NCBI GenBank assembly: GCA_965209065.1
Contig: OZ242373.1
Location: 806,001-870,000 of the forward strand
Reading direction: 5' to 3'
DNA from: CBDBUR01 sp965209065
GTDB taxonomy: Bacteria > Pseudomonadota > Alphaproteobacteria > JAPOUT01 > G958296285
DNA length: 64,000 nt
The notes under the pieces: model-generated
Seen by the model: the letters and a program-made list of their open reading frames with translations, nothing else
Told to the model about the DNA's origin: nothing
Databases searched by the model: none
Shown: piece by piece, positions 35,897 to 44,015 of the stretch
Position numbering within the stretch: position 1 is the stretch's first letter
Layout: each line of letters starts with the position of its first letter
Program-made: the position numbers and the translations under genes

Positions 35897-37099
35897 TCAA
35901 GACCCTTCTTCTAAAAATTTACGCATAGAGCGCGCCGCTTGTCTAATCCGCTGCTCGTTTTCCACAAGAGATATTCTAACATAGCCCTCGCCGTTATCGC
36001 CGAAGCCCACGCCCGGCGAAACCGCTATCGATGCCCTCTCCAAAAGCGCTTTGGAAAAAGCAAGCGAACCCGCATTGCTCCATTTGTCGGGCAAGGGCGC
36101 CCACGCGAACATTGTCGCGCGCGCACGCGGAAACTCCCAGCCCGCTAACGCCATACTATCCACCAAAACACTATGACGCGATTTGTAAATAGCCCGAACC
36201 TCATCAACACAATCCTGATTGCCGTTCAACGCCGCCGCCGCCGCTACCTGAATAGGCGTGAAAGCCCCGTAATCAACATAAGACTTCAACCGACCCAGAG
36301 CCGCCGCTAAACGCTCATTGCCAACCGCAAAGCCAATGCGCCAGCCCGGCATAGAGTAAGTCTTACTCATTGACGTGAATTCTAATACCCAATCCTTCGC
36401 GCCCTCCACCTCTAACATCGAAGGCGGCGGCTGCTCGTCAAAATAAAGCTCCGCGTAAGCTAAATCCGATAAAATAAAAACCTCACGCGAACGCGCCAAA
36501 GCAACCAGCTCCTTATAGAAATCCAAATGCGCCACTTGACCCGTAGGGTTAGACGGAAAATTCACCACCATCGCCACCGGCCGATGTTGCTTCATCGCCG
36601 CGTCCGCCGCGCGCAGATAACCCTCGTGGAAATTATCCCCCGCAGGAATAGGCAGATGAACCACCTTCGCCTCCGCGAAAATAAAACCAAAAATATGTAT
36701 CGGATAAGCCGGGGACGGAACCAAAACCCGCGCGCCAACATTACAAATAGCCTGCGCGATATTCACGAACCCCTCCTTCGAGCCGAGCGTTACGACAACC
36801 TCCTTCTCCTCATCGAGCGCAACGCCAAAACGGCGGCGGTAGTAATTCGCTTGCGCCCGACGCAGCCCCACAATGCCGCGCGATGACGAATAACGATGAA
36901 CCCGCGGCTTCGGTAAGGTCTCGACTAATTTATCTAAAACATGCTGGGGCGGCGAAAGATCAGGGTTGCCCATGCCCAAGTCAATAATGTCAGCGCCCGA
37001 ACGGCGCGCGTCTTCCTTTAACCGATTGACCTCCGCGAAAACGTAAGGAGGTAGCTCTTCTATCTGAAACTCATTCCTCGATTCACTAAACTCACTAAT
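35897..37099 (-). CDS. Alanine/aspartate-type aminotransferase (AlaC-like), probable ATT start
   Basis: PLP class I aminotransferase. The PLP lysine is in EFTSMSKTYSMPGWRIGFAVG, and ILSDLAYAELYFD and YVRISLVENEQRIRQA are present. A TTG at 36979 opens the frame only at LGMGNPDLSPP, which cuts off a conserved N-terminus. The in-frame upstream codons still encode that N-terminus (LPPYVFAEVNRLK, then GADIID). No ATG, GTG or TTG lies in that upstream part. The best candidate is ATT at 37099, eight bases after an AGGA and one base after the stop of the small lipoprotein gene. That gives 400 residues, close to AlaC length. A lost base near 37063-37075 is the alternative. Confidence 0.78.
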   Translation of the reverse strand: MSEFSESRNEFQIEELPPYVFAEVNRLKEDARRSGADIIDLGMGNPDLSPPQHVLDKLVETLPKPRVHRYSSSRGIVGLRRAQANYYRRRFGVALDEEKEVVVTLGSKEGFVNIAQAICNVGARVLVPSPAYPIHIFGFIFAEAKVVHLPIPAGDNFHEGYLRAADAAMKQHRPVAMVVNFPSNPTGQVAHLDFYKELVALARSREVFILSDLAYAELYFDEQPPPSMLEVEGAKDWVLEFTSMSKTYSMPGWRIGFAVGNERLAAALGRLKSYVDYGAFTPIQVAAAAALNGNQDCVDEVRAIYKSRHSVLVDSMALAGWEFPRARATMFAWAPLPDKWSNAGSLAFSKALLERASIAVSPGVGFGDNGEGYVRISLVENEQRIRQAARSMRKFLEEGS

Positions 37100-37100
37100 T

Positions 37101-37253
37101 TTATTCGTCCTGCTGTTCTTCTTGAATACTCATCACGCTTTCAAACCATTCTTGTAATACGGCACAGCCCGCAAGCGAGTTTGAAAGCATCAGAATCAGC
37201 ACTAAATTGGTGGCAACTTTCTTGCCCCTCGAGAGTAAAGAGAATAAACTCAT
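37101..37253 (-). CDS. Tiny lipoprotein (50 residues)
   Basis: Start at 37253 was chosen because AGGGGAC lies 6-7 bases upstream; the open frame itself extends to 37343. The product has a basic N-terminus, a hydrophobic stretch (NLVLILMLSNSLAGC) with a lipobox, and only about 25 mature residues, acidic at the end (SIQEEQQDE). No family recognised. It lies between another small lipoprotein gene and the aminotransferase gene, whose likely ATT start is one base beyond its stop. Confidence 0.6.
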   Translation of the reverse strand: MSLFSLLSRGKKVATNLVLILMLSNSLAGCAVLQEWFESVMSIQEEQQDE

Positions 37254-37344
37254 TATTTTGTCCCCTAAAAATATAGTCTTGGTAATGAATCTAGAATAAC
37301 GACTATTCACGAATAAGTCAAGTCTTTTTAGGGAGGTTATCAAC

Positions 37345-37536
37345 CTATTTAGTAGGCTTTCCAGTCTGAAGGGATTTGATTTTTGTTCGCTCCGGCACAG
37401 CCGATAGGGGAATGTAATTCGGCGCTCCCGCCTCTATGCTCCTCTCGTCAAACCAAGATTTCGTCTCGAACCAGTGATGAGAAACCGAGCAACCGCTCAA
37501 GAAAAAAATTACCAATAAAGAAAAAAACAAGCGCAT
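37345..37536 (-). CDS. Small lipoprotein (63 residues)
   Basis: Start at 37536 gives a clear lipoprotein signal (MRLFFSLLVIFFLSGC). The mature 48 residues contain HHWFETKSWFDERS and end with APNYIPLSAVPERTK. The latter recalls a Tyr-Pro-Asn-Leu-x-x-Val-Pro-x-Arg motif seen in some alphaproteobacterial cell-envelope lipoproteins, but the match is loose. It follows rpsI on the same strand, its start just inside the last codons of that gene's vicinity. Confidence 0.6.
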   Translation of the reverse strand: MRLFFSLLVIFFLSGCSVSHHWFETKSWFDERSIEAGAPNYIPLSAVPERTKIKSLQTGKPTK

Positions 37537-37546
37537 TAACAAACTA

Positions 37547-38122
37547 TTAACGTTTAGAAAATTGAAAGCTGCGCCGCGCCTTGCGCCTGCCATACTTCTT
37601 GCGCTCAACTACACGCGAATCGCGCGTCAAAAAACTCTGCGCCTTCAGCAGCTTCCTCATCTCAAACGAACGCAACGCCAGAGCCTTAGAAATACCATGA
37701 CGCAAAGCTCCCGCTTGACCCGATAAACCCCCGCCTCTCACCGTGCAGACCGCGTCAAATTGATTCTGACACTGCGCAACATCAAAAGGCGCGTTGATTA
37801 TCCTGTTCAATACGATACGCCGAAAATACTCGTTGCCCGCTTTGCGGTTTACCGTTATCTGACCCGAACCCTCTTTAAGCCAAACACGCGCAATCGCGTT
37901 CTTGCGCTTGCCAGTCGCGTAAGTCCTGCCGAGCTCATCTTCAACTGGAACAAAATCTTCCGCCCTAGGCACATCGGTCGATGATAAATCAGCTAACGTT
38001 TCTGGCGGCACTTCTGCTGATACCTCCCCTGATACTTCTGGGGCAACCTCCACTGGTGCATCTGTTGCCGTCTCTAGCACAAGTGCCTCTTCTTTATTCG
38101 TTTGGTCTTCTGTTTCGCTCAT
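37547..38122 (-). CDS. rpsI: Ribosomal protein S9 with long acidic N-terminal extension
   Basis: Small-subunit protein. The S9 core starts near residue 64 (GRTYATGKRKNAIARVWL) and ends with the basic tail KKYGRRKARRSFQFSKR. The preceding residues are acidic and rich in Ala, Glu, Val and Pro, longer than the short extensions common in alphaproteobacteria. Start at 38122 follows AAGG at 7-base spacing. It is 9 bp downstream of rplM in the universal rplM-rpsI order. Confidence 0.95.
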   Translation of the reverse strand: MSETEDQTNKEEALVLETATDAPVEVAPEVSGEVSAEVPPETLADLSSTDVPRAEDFVPVEDELGRTYATGKRKNAIARVWLKEGSGQITVNRKAGNEYFRRIVLNRIINAPFDVAQCQNQFDAVCTVRGGGLSGQAGALRHGISKALALRSFEMRKLLKAQSFLTRDSRVVERKKYGRRKARRSFQFSKR

Positions 38123-38131
38123 CACCAAACC

Positions 38132-38596
38132 TTAAGACGCCTTGCTGTTATGCTTATTGGCGGCGGCAAAATCTACCTTCTGCGGAGACTGCGCTTCATG
38201 CTTATGCTCCGCCCCGATGTAAATGTAAAGATGCTTCAGCTGCTTCATACCCAAAGAACCGCCGGGCAACATATTCTTAACCGCCTTATGCAACAGCCGG
38301 TCGGGATGGCTCTCTCTAATCTCGCGCGCCGTCTGCGAGCGAATGCCGCCCGGATAACCCGTATGCCTATAATAAATTTTATCCGTCTCTTTCTTGCCGG
38401 TGAGAACAACCTTCTCGGCATTCACGACAACAACCTTATCGCCGCAATCTAAATGCGGCGAGAAAATTGGCTTGTGCTTCCCGCGCAAAAGCCGCGCTAT
38501 CTCCGCCGCGAGCCTGCCTAAAACAATGCCCTCAGCGTCAAATAGAAACCAGTGCTTCTTTATCTCAGAAGCTTTTAATACATAAGTTTTGTTCAT
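38132..38596 (-). CDS. rplM: Ribosomal protein L13
   Basis: 154-residue large-subunit protein starting MNKTYVLKASEIKKHW. Family motifs include DAEGIVLGRLAAEIARLLRGKHK, DKVVVVNAEKVVLTGKK and the KNMLPGGSLGMKQLKHL block. An upstream Met at 38623 is outside the conserved region. It starts about 100 bp after the ctaA stop, so it may have its own promoter in that gap. Confidence 0.97.
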   Translation of the reverse strand: MNKTYVLKASEIKKHWFLFDAEGIVLGRLAAEIARLLRGKHKPIFSPHLDCGDKVVVVNAEKVVLTGKKETDKIYYRHTGYPGGIRSQTAREIRESHPDRLLHKAVKNMLPGGSLGMKQLKHLYIYIGAEHKHEAQSPQKVDFAAANKHNSKAS

Positions 38597-38700
38597 TTTG
38601 GAAATCGTGGGGAGATTAAGCAATGTTAGCCGATAAGGAGTCTGATTGTATATAATAGAGAATAGCTACCATCGCCTAACCTCCCTCGATTCAATCTAAA

Positions 38701-39642
38701 TTACTTTGCCTTGCCTGTCAATAACCATAAAGCCGCCGAAAAGCATAAAATGCCTACGAGTTGATGAAATAAAGCGAGAGGCAGAAAAACCGCAGAAAAT
38801 AGCGTCAAAAGACCCAAAATTATCTGAAAAAATATGAGGGCAAGCAGAAGGAGCGCACCCCTATCGCCGCCGCTAGACCAGAAATATACCGCCGTGCAGC
38901 CGAACAGAAGCCAGCCGTTCAATCGATGTATCAGCTGCCAAAGAGGCGCGTTATCGAGGCTCGGCGCAAGATTCGCCCCAAGCGGACTGCCCTCCCCCCA
39001 AAGAAAATCGTTGTAAATAAGCCCCCCGTCCGAGCCCGATACCATCGCTCCTAAAATTATCTGCACGAAAACTAAACCGACTAAAGCTGCCTTCTGCCAA
39101 TTTATCTCAAACTTGCGAAACCGCTCGAAAATTAGGCAGAGCAGCCAGCCATAAATCACCACAGCCAAACCCAAATGGAGCGCCAAACGCAAAGGCGCAA
39201 CCGATAGGCGCTCGCTCAAACCCGAGCGCACCATATACCAGCCAATCACGCCTTGCATGCCGCCTAAAATGAAAATGCCCGCGTAGTGCGAAATATCTCG
39301 CCGCGATAAAAACCCGCGCCACAAAAAAAATAAGAAGGGAACCGCAAAAACGACACCCACAAGCCGACCGAGCAACCGATGAGACCACTCCCACCAATAA
39401 ATAACCTTGAATTCTGCCAAGCTCATCGCGATGCCCGCTTCATACTGGGGAATGAGCTGATATTTGCTAAAAGCCTCCGCCCATGCCTGCTGTGTCAGCG
39501 GCGGGAAAATACCTAGCAAGGGTCGCCACTCGGTGATGGATAAGCCGCTGTCGGTTAAACGAACCGCGCCGCCAAGCGTGGTCATCGCAACGACTAGCAC
39601 CGCCATCACCACCAGCCAGATAAAAACTTGACGCTCGCCCAT
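38701..39642 (-). CDS. ctaA: Heme A synthase (CtaA/Cox15)
   Basis: 313-residue inner membrane protein that oxidises heme O to heme A for cytochrome oxidase. It has eight predicted membrane segments in two halves. The N-terminal TTLGGAVRLTDSGLSITEWRP, the heme-ligand His regions (WEWSHRLLGRLVG, LHLGLAVV, LIHRLNGWLLF, LFHQLVGIL) and SGSDGGLIYNDF are characteristic. The ATG at 39642 is preferred to the TTG at 39648. Confidence 0.93.
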   Translation of the reverse strand: MGERQVFIWLVVMAVLVVAMTTLGGAVRLTDSGLSITEWRPLLGIFPPLTQQAWAEAFSKYQLIPQYEAGIAMSLAEFKVIYWWEWSHRLLGRLVGVVFAVPFLFFLWRGFLSRRDISHYAGIFILGGMQGVIGWYMVRSGLSERLSVAPLRLALHLGLAVVIYGWLLCLIFERFRKFEINWQKAALVGLVFVQIILGAMVSGSDGGLIYNDFLWGEGSPLGANLAPSLDNAPLWQLIHRLNGWLLFGCTAVYFWSSGGDRGALLLLALIFFQIILGLLTLFSAVFLPLALFHQLVGILCFSAALWLLTGKAK

Positions 39643-39674
39643 AATCAATTCTAGTTAATAAATTCTGGGCGCCC

Positions 39675-39755
39675 CTAATCTATCCGACCTTGCGTAAGCA
39701 AGTTCAGAACAAACAGGGCAAGTAAAAATATACCTATCGCATATATCGCTGTCAT
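39675..39755 (-). CDS. 26-residue single-span membrane microprotein upstream of ctaA
   Basis: A 27-codon frame (26 residues plus TAG) starts at an ATG preceded by AAAGGAG with a 4-base spacer. Almost the whole product is one hydrophobic helix (AIYAIGIFLLALFVLNLL) with a short polar tail (TQGRID). It ends 32 bp before the ctaA start, so co-expression with heme A synthase is likely. Small membrane subunits are common around oxidase assembly genes, but I recognise no family. Confidence 0.5.
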   Translation of the reverse strand: MTAIYAIGIFLLALFVLNLLTQGRID

Positions 39756-39811
39756 AAAGCTCCTTTGGTTTGAGTATAACTATACAACATTATTTCTATT
39801 GGCACAAAAAA

Positions 39812-39888
39812 TGGTCGGAGCGGCGGGATTTGAACCCACGACCCCTTGTCCCCCAGACAAGTGCGCTACCAAGCTGCGCCACGCTCCG
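39812..39888 (-). tRNA. tRNA-Pro (GGG)
   Basis: Minus-strand cloverleaf of 77 nt: acceptor CGGAGCG with CGCTCCG, anticodon loop CTGGGGG gives GGG, T-loop TTCAAAT, discriminator A and encoded CCA (39812-39814). Confidence 0.95.
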
Positions 39889-39908
39889 CTAATAAAATAT
39901 AGCACATC

Positions 39909-40442
39909 TTACGAGGTATAACGCCTACTCAAAAAATCAACAAACCAAAACCCAAACTGTATCAAGAAAAGAATAAGAATCAGTGTCATCATCTGCCACT
40001 TGAGAACCGTCGTCATACTCGCCAACTTTACTTGAAATTCACCCAAGTTAGGCCAGCTCAAAAGCAAGCCCGCATTTTGCAGATTCTCAGCAATATCAAC
40101 ACAGAAAAACACAAGAGGAACTAAAGCAAAATGACGCAAGGAATCCCTCAAGGCTAACTTGACCAAAATTCCCGAACAAGCCAATGTGATAACCACAGGA
40201 TAAAACGTGTCCAAAATTAACGTGCTAAACAAATAAATTAAACGACCCCTATCTCCATAAGCCTCCATCGCCTCGCGCGCTAAAACAATGTCATAACCGC
40301 TTATATTCGCGTCCAACAGAGGGTAGCCTAACAGACCCTGCACCAACCTCCATATAATGGTAAGCAAAGCAAGTCCCAAAAAGGATAAAACCAAAACCTT
40401 GTTCTGGCTAACAAAATTGTAAAATTTATTTAATATTTCCAT
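39909..40442 (-). CDS. Unknown integral membrane protein (177 residues)
   Basis: Not recognised. Four to five hydrophobic segments can be seen (VLSFLGLALLTIIW, VVITLACSGILVKLAL, FALVPLVFFCVDIAENL, MTLILILFLIQFGFWFV). The conserved-looking polar pieces are LDTFYPVV and DIAEN. The N-terminus is short and cytoplasmic by charge. It is a lone gene between tRNA-Pro and a divergent unknown gene. Confidence 0.6.
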   Translation of the reverse strand: MEILNKFYNFVSQNKVLVLSFLGLALLTIIWRLVQGLLGYPLLDANISGYDIVLAREAMEAYGDRGRLIYLFSTLILDTFYPVVITLACSGILVKLALRDSLRHFALVPLVFFCVDIAENLQNAGLLLSWPNLGEFQVKLASMTTVLKWQMMTLILILFLIQFGFWFVDFLSRRYTS

Positions 40443-40517
40443 AACATTTTTCTCCTTTTTGACACTTTAGCCTATAATTATTAACCATTTAAGTAAAAAT
40501 TTGATTAAAATTAAAGC

Positions 40518-41447
40518 ATGCTCATCGCAAAAGTCGAAATCGCCCATGGTCTGAAAAACCCCGCCTTCCACAACCGCTTCTGGCAAGCAAGCAACCTCGC
40601 TATGTGGGCGATGTCCCCGCCCCAAAAACGATGCTTCCTCGTCAAAGTGAAAAATTATGACTACGTCCCCCTCCAGATTAAACAGATAACCCTCTCCACC
40701 GGCGATAAACGCGAGGAGATTACCCTCAAGCATAATAACGACCAACCCATCTACACCATACCTGTCGCCGGCGAGCACCTCTGGGCTATTGACGCGATGC
40801 CCCTCTTCCTCGATATCGCATGCGCCCTACAAGAAGACCAAGCCAAAGTTTGGCAGAAGCTCCACAACAGAAAAACAAAGAAAGGCAAACGCTCTAAACT
40901 TCGCCGCTATTATCTCAAAGCTTTAGCGAGCATAAGACGGAAAGTAAGAAAAATAACATTTTGGACAACACTTTGGGCAGAGGCAAAATTATGGCTCATC
41001 GCGCTTGAAGATTTTATCGAGGAGAAACTCCTCGACAGCCCCGATAGCAAAGACACATGGAAAGACACGGGGCTAGACAAAATAGTTGCTCGCCTCTTAT
41101 TGCCTATTCAGTGGGGTTGGCACTTTCTTATCTACCTGCCTGTTTTTGCTCTTAAAATAATTTGGCTCGCCCTCAAGCAAAGCGCAAAAGTATGCTGGAA
41201 CTTTCTGCGCGAACCCTTCTTAAAATATAAGTCTATCAAACACAAGAGAATTAGCGCGCGCATTGAATTCCAAAACGGATGGAAAATAAAAACCAAGCCT
41301 AAAGTGGAAATTACCTACTTCTTCATTGAAGAAAAAATTATGCCCCTGATGTTTGCTCCCGAAGAACTACGCCCGCAGGTTGAATCACGCAACGAGTTTC
41401 TTGACACGTGCTTGAAGCTGCTCCAGCTCCCCAAGCAAGCTGTATAA
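40518..41447 (+). CDS. Unknown 309-residue protein
   Basis: Not recognised. The N-terminal 110 residues look beta-rich and soluble (KVKNYDYVPLQIKQITLS). A very basic segment (KTKKGKRSKLRR) and amphipathic or hydrophobic helices follow (WGWHFLIYLPVFALKIIWLAL, about 200-220, possibly membrane-bound). The C-terminus is again beta-like (ISARIEFQNGWKIKTKPKVEITYFF). It overlaps the convergent merR by 63 bp, a long overlap. Confidence 0.55.
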   Translation: MLIAKVEIAHGLKNPAFHNRFWQASNLAMWAMSPPQKRCFLVKVKNYDYVPLQIKQITLSTGDKREEITLKHNNDQPIYTIPVAGEHLWAIDAMPLFLDIACALQEDQAKVWQKLHNRKTKKGKRSKLRRYYLKALASIRRKVRKITFWTTLWAEAKLWLIALEDFIEEKLLDSPDSKDTWKDTGLDKIVARLLLPIQWGWHFLIYLPVFALKIIWLALKQSAKVCWNFLREPFLKYKSIKHKRISARIEFQNGWKIKTKPKVEITYFFIEEKIMPLMFAPEELRPQVESRNEFLDTCLKLLQLPKQAV

Positions 41448-41909
41448 AACTTGGTCGAGCCTATCGTCAAATCGCTCTATCTTTTCCTCGCTCTTATCGC
41501 GCACGAAGTCTGACCCCTCTTTGCGAATTAAACGATGAACACCCTTTATCGTGTAGCCTTCCTTATGTAAAAGACAACTCAACCCGCGCAGAAACCGAAC
41601 ATCCTTCGGGCGATAATAACGCCTGCCATCATCGCGCGTCATCGGCTTTATCTGGTGAAATCGCGTCTGCCAAAAACGAATGACATGCGCCGGCAACCCC
41701 AAAAATTCAGCAATCTCCCCTATCGTGCGGTAAGCACCCTCATCTTTATCTTGCGGCAAAGTAAGCCGCACCGGCGCGTCAAGCCGAACAATATCAGCCG
41801 ACTCGCCAATCGAAGACGGCGCGTCCGTTAAATGAATCTCGTGCGGCACAACCTCTTTCGCTCCGCTCATCGGCAGCGTGGGGAAAATAATTTTTTGCTC
41901 TTCGCTCAT
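41385..41909 (-). CDS. MerR-family transcriptional regulator
   Basis: 174 residues. An unstructured N-terminal stretch of about 55 residues precedes the winged-helix DNA-binding domain (AYRTIGEIAEFLGLPAHVIRFWQTRF, then RRYYRPKDVRFLRGLSCLLHKEGYTIKGVHRLI). No metal-binding Cys is seen, and a coiled-coil-like tail follows. The ihfA-merR pair is the usual alphaproteobacterial partner downstream of plsX-fabH, here separated from them. Target genes unknown. Confidence 0.88.
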   Translation of the reverse strand: MSEEQKIIFPTLPMSGAKEVVPHEIHLTDAPSSIGESADIVRLDAPVRLTLPQDKDEGAYRTIGEIAEFLGLPAHVIRFWQTRFHQIKPMTRDDGRRYYRPKDVRFLRGLSCLLHKEGYTIKGVHRLIRKEGSDFVRDKSEEKIERFDDRLDQVLYSLLGELEQLQARVKKLVA

Positions 41910-41921
41910 CTTTGCTCCTTT

Positions 41922-42248
41922 TTAATCTTTTGGAATGCCATGCGCTTTTTTCAAGCTGTCATCTACCGATTTTCTAAAATAAGGCGATGCCCTAAAACTA
42001 ACGCCAATATGAGACTCTATCAACACCTCCTCGCCCGTGCGCGGGTTGCGTCCCATGCGACTGCCGCGCCGCTTCGCCTTGAAAGTTCCAAAATCAGGTA
42101 TCTTCACCTCGCCACCACCGATTAAACCCTGCGTTATCTCTTCAAATAGCTGATCAACTAAACCATTCGCATCGCTATGGGTATAGCCCAGCTTGCGATA
42201 AATCAATTTCGATATATCCGCTCGTGTTAGAGTCCGCTTATCCGTCAT
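41922..42248 (-). CDS. ihfA: Integration host factor subunit alpha
   Basis: DNA-bending heterodimer subunit, 108 residues from the Met at 42248. The N-terminal helices (TLTRADISKLIYRKLGYTH) are followed by the beta-arms (VKIPDFGTFKAKRRGSRMGRNPRTGEEVLI) with the intercalating Pro. The Arg-rich tip and the merR neighbour separate it from HU at 12463. Confidence 0.92.
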   Translation of the reverse strand: MTDKRTLTRADISKLIYRKLGYTHSDANGLVDQLFEEITQGLIGGGEVKIPDFGTFKAKRRGSRMGRNPRTGEEVLIESHIGVSFRASPYFRKSVDDSLKKAHGIPKD

Positions 42249-42324
42249 AAAAACCTCTAGCAATTACCTTCCTCTAGTATAGACTTTTTTCGCCTGCTAC
42301 AGAAAATTTAATTCGCCTGACCCC

Positions 42325-44004
42325 CTAATTCGCTTGACCCTTAAGAAAACTTGGAATATCTAACGATTCCTCTTCTGTGTCTTGCGGTGTGGCAGGGGTC
42401 GGTAGCGGCAGAGGCGCGGCAGCAGGCTTTGATGTCGTTTCCTCTAGAGATGATGTGGAGGGTGGGGCTGGCGAAGTCGGCGCGCGCGCTGGAATGTATT
42501 CGCGATTCCTATCCTCCCCTGTCATCTTGACGAGCTTTGCCTTCGCCCAACCAAAAAAACCTTTTGACCGCTCTTCCTTTTGAGACGGCTTTGCCCCGCT
42601 AGAAGTAGAAGCCGAAAGTGTGCCAAAAGGATGAGCAGCACTATTTTTGTCTATGCCCTGATTTATATCATTGGGCTGTTGCTCGCGGAGCTGATGCTCG
42701 CGGCTTGGAAAAGGCGGCGGCGGTGCGGGTGTCTGAAGCGTTTCGGACACAGGCGCATGAGCCACAGGTGTCTGGGACACAGGCGCTTGAGGGACTGGCG
42801 CGGAAGGAGAACCTTCAGCCACAAGTGTCTGAGACACAACTTCTTGTTGTTTTGATTCGGGAATCGAATCGGCACTCGGCGGCACAATTTGGAACACCGG
42901 CTTCTCCTCATGCTGAGCCTCCATCGCCACATCGGCAATGTTTGAATCAACTTCTTCCTTTTTATCTTCTGGACTTTCTTGCCCTTGAACCACTTCGAGA
43001 TTCACCTTGCCCTCTTCATTCGGCAAGGCTAACTCTTCGTGCTGACCTATGCCAGTGGCAACCACCGACACCTTCAGCATATCGCCCAAACTATTATCAA
43101 CCGCCGTGCCCGGAATAATCCGCGCGTCCTCATCAACCTCAGAGCGAATGCGTTGCATCGCTTCATCAAGCTCGTAAAGTTTCAAGCTGTCGCTTGCGCT
43201 GATGCTGATTAAAACACCACGCGCGCCGCGCATGCTGACATCGTCGAGCAGAGGATTGTTTAACGCTAACTCCGCCGCTTGAATAGCACGACCTTCGCCC
43301 GAAGCTTCGCCCGTGCCTATCATCGCTTTGCCCATCTCGCCCATCACCGTGCGCACATCGGCAAAATCTAAATTGATAATGCCGGGATTCACCATCAAAT
43401 TTGTAATCCCGCCGACCGCGCCAAGCAACACCTTGTCCGCCATCATAAAGGCATCAGTGAAAGACGTGTGCTCGTTAGAAACTCGGAAAAGATTTTGATT
43501 AGGAATAACCAAAAGCGTATCAATATACTGCTCCATCTCTTCTATGCCGGCGTCGGCAATGCGCATCCTGCGATTGCCTTCAAACAAGAAAGGCTTGGTG
43601 ACCACGCCGACCGTCAGCGCGCCCATCTCTTTCGCAACACGCGCAACAACCGGAGCCGCACCCGTGCCTGTGCCACCACCCATACCTGCGGTAACAAAAA
43701 CCATGTGCGCCCCGTGAATCGCATCGGATATATCGCCCATCACTTCTTCGGCAGACTCAAAGCCTATCTCCGGGTGAGAGCCCGCGCCTAACCCTTGCGT
43801 GCTTTTCGTTCCCATTTGGATACAACGCTCCGCATGGCTTTGCGAAAGCGATTGCGCGTCTGTGTTCGCCGCGACAAAATCAACCCCCTTTAAGCCAGAG
43901 GTAATCATATTATTCACGGCATTACACCCGCCGCCGCCAACGCCAAAAACCACTATCTTCGGTTTGAGAATTGGCTTCTCAGGCACACTAATTGTTATAG
44001 ACAT
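42325..44004 (-). CDS. ftsZ: Cell division protein FtsZ with long repeat-rich linker
   Basis: Tubulin-like GTPase of the division ring, 559 residues. The GTP-binding motif GGGTGTG is at 109-115, the T7 loop NLDFADVR follows, and the globular domain ends near 315. The disordered linker (about 320-540) is long and has an imperfect Val-Pro-Ser-Gln-Thr repeat (TPVAHAPVSET and similar). The C-terminal peptide LDIPSFLKGQAN, which in the family binds membrane anchors such as FtsA, is kept. ftsQ and ftsA, usually just upstream, are absent: ddl is the previous gene at 11 bp. Confidence 0.97.
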   Translation of the reverse strand: MSITISVPEKPILKPKIVVFGVGGGGCNAVNNMITSGLKGVDFVAANTDAQSLSQSHAERCIQMGTKSTQGLGAGSHPEIGFESAEEVMGDISDAIHGAHMVFVTAGMGGGTGTGAAPVVARVAKEMGALTVGVVTKPFLFEGNRRMRIADAGIEEMEQYIDTLLVIPNQNLFRVSNEHTSFTDAFMMADKVLLGAVGGITNLMVNPGIINLDFADVRTVMGEMGKAMIGTGEASGEGRAIQAAELALNNPLLDDVSMRGARGVLISISASDSLKLYELDEAMQRIRSEVDEDARIIPGTAVDNSLGDMLKVSVVATGIGQHEELALPNEEGKVNLEVVQGQESPEDKKEEVDSNIADVAMEAQHEEKPVFQIVPPSADSIPESKQQEVVSQTLVAEGSPSAPVPQAPVSQTPVAHAPVSETLQTPAPPPPFPSREHQLREQQPNDINQGIDKNSAAHPFGTLSASTSSGAKPSQKEERSKGFFGWAKAKLVKMTGEDRNREYIPARAPTSPAPPSTSSLEETTSKPAAAPLPLPTPATPQDTEEESLDIPSFLKGQAN

Positions 44005-44015
44005 AATTTGCTCCT

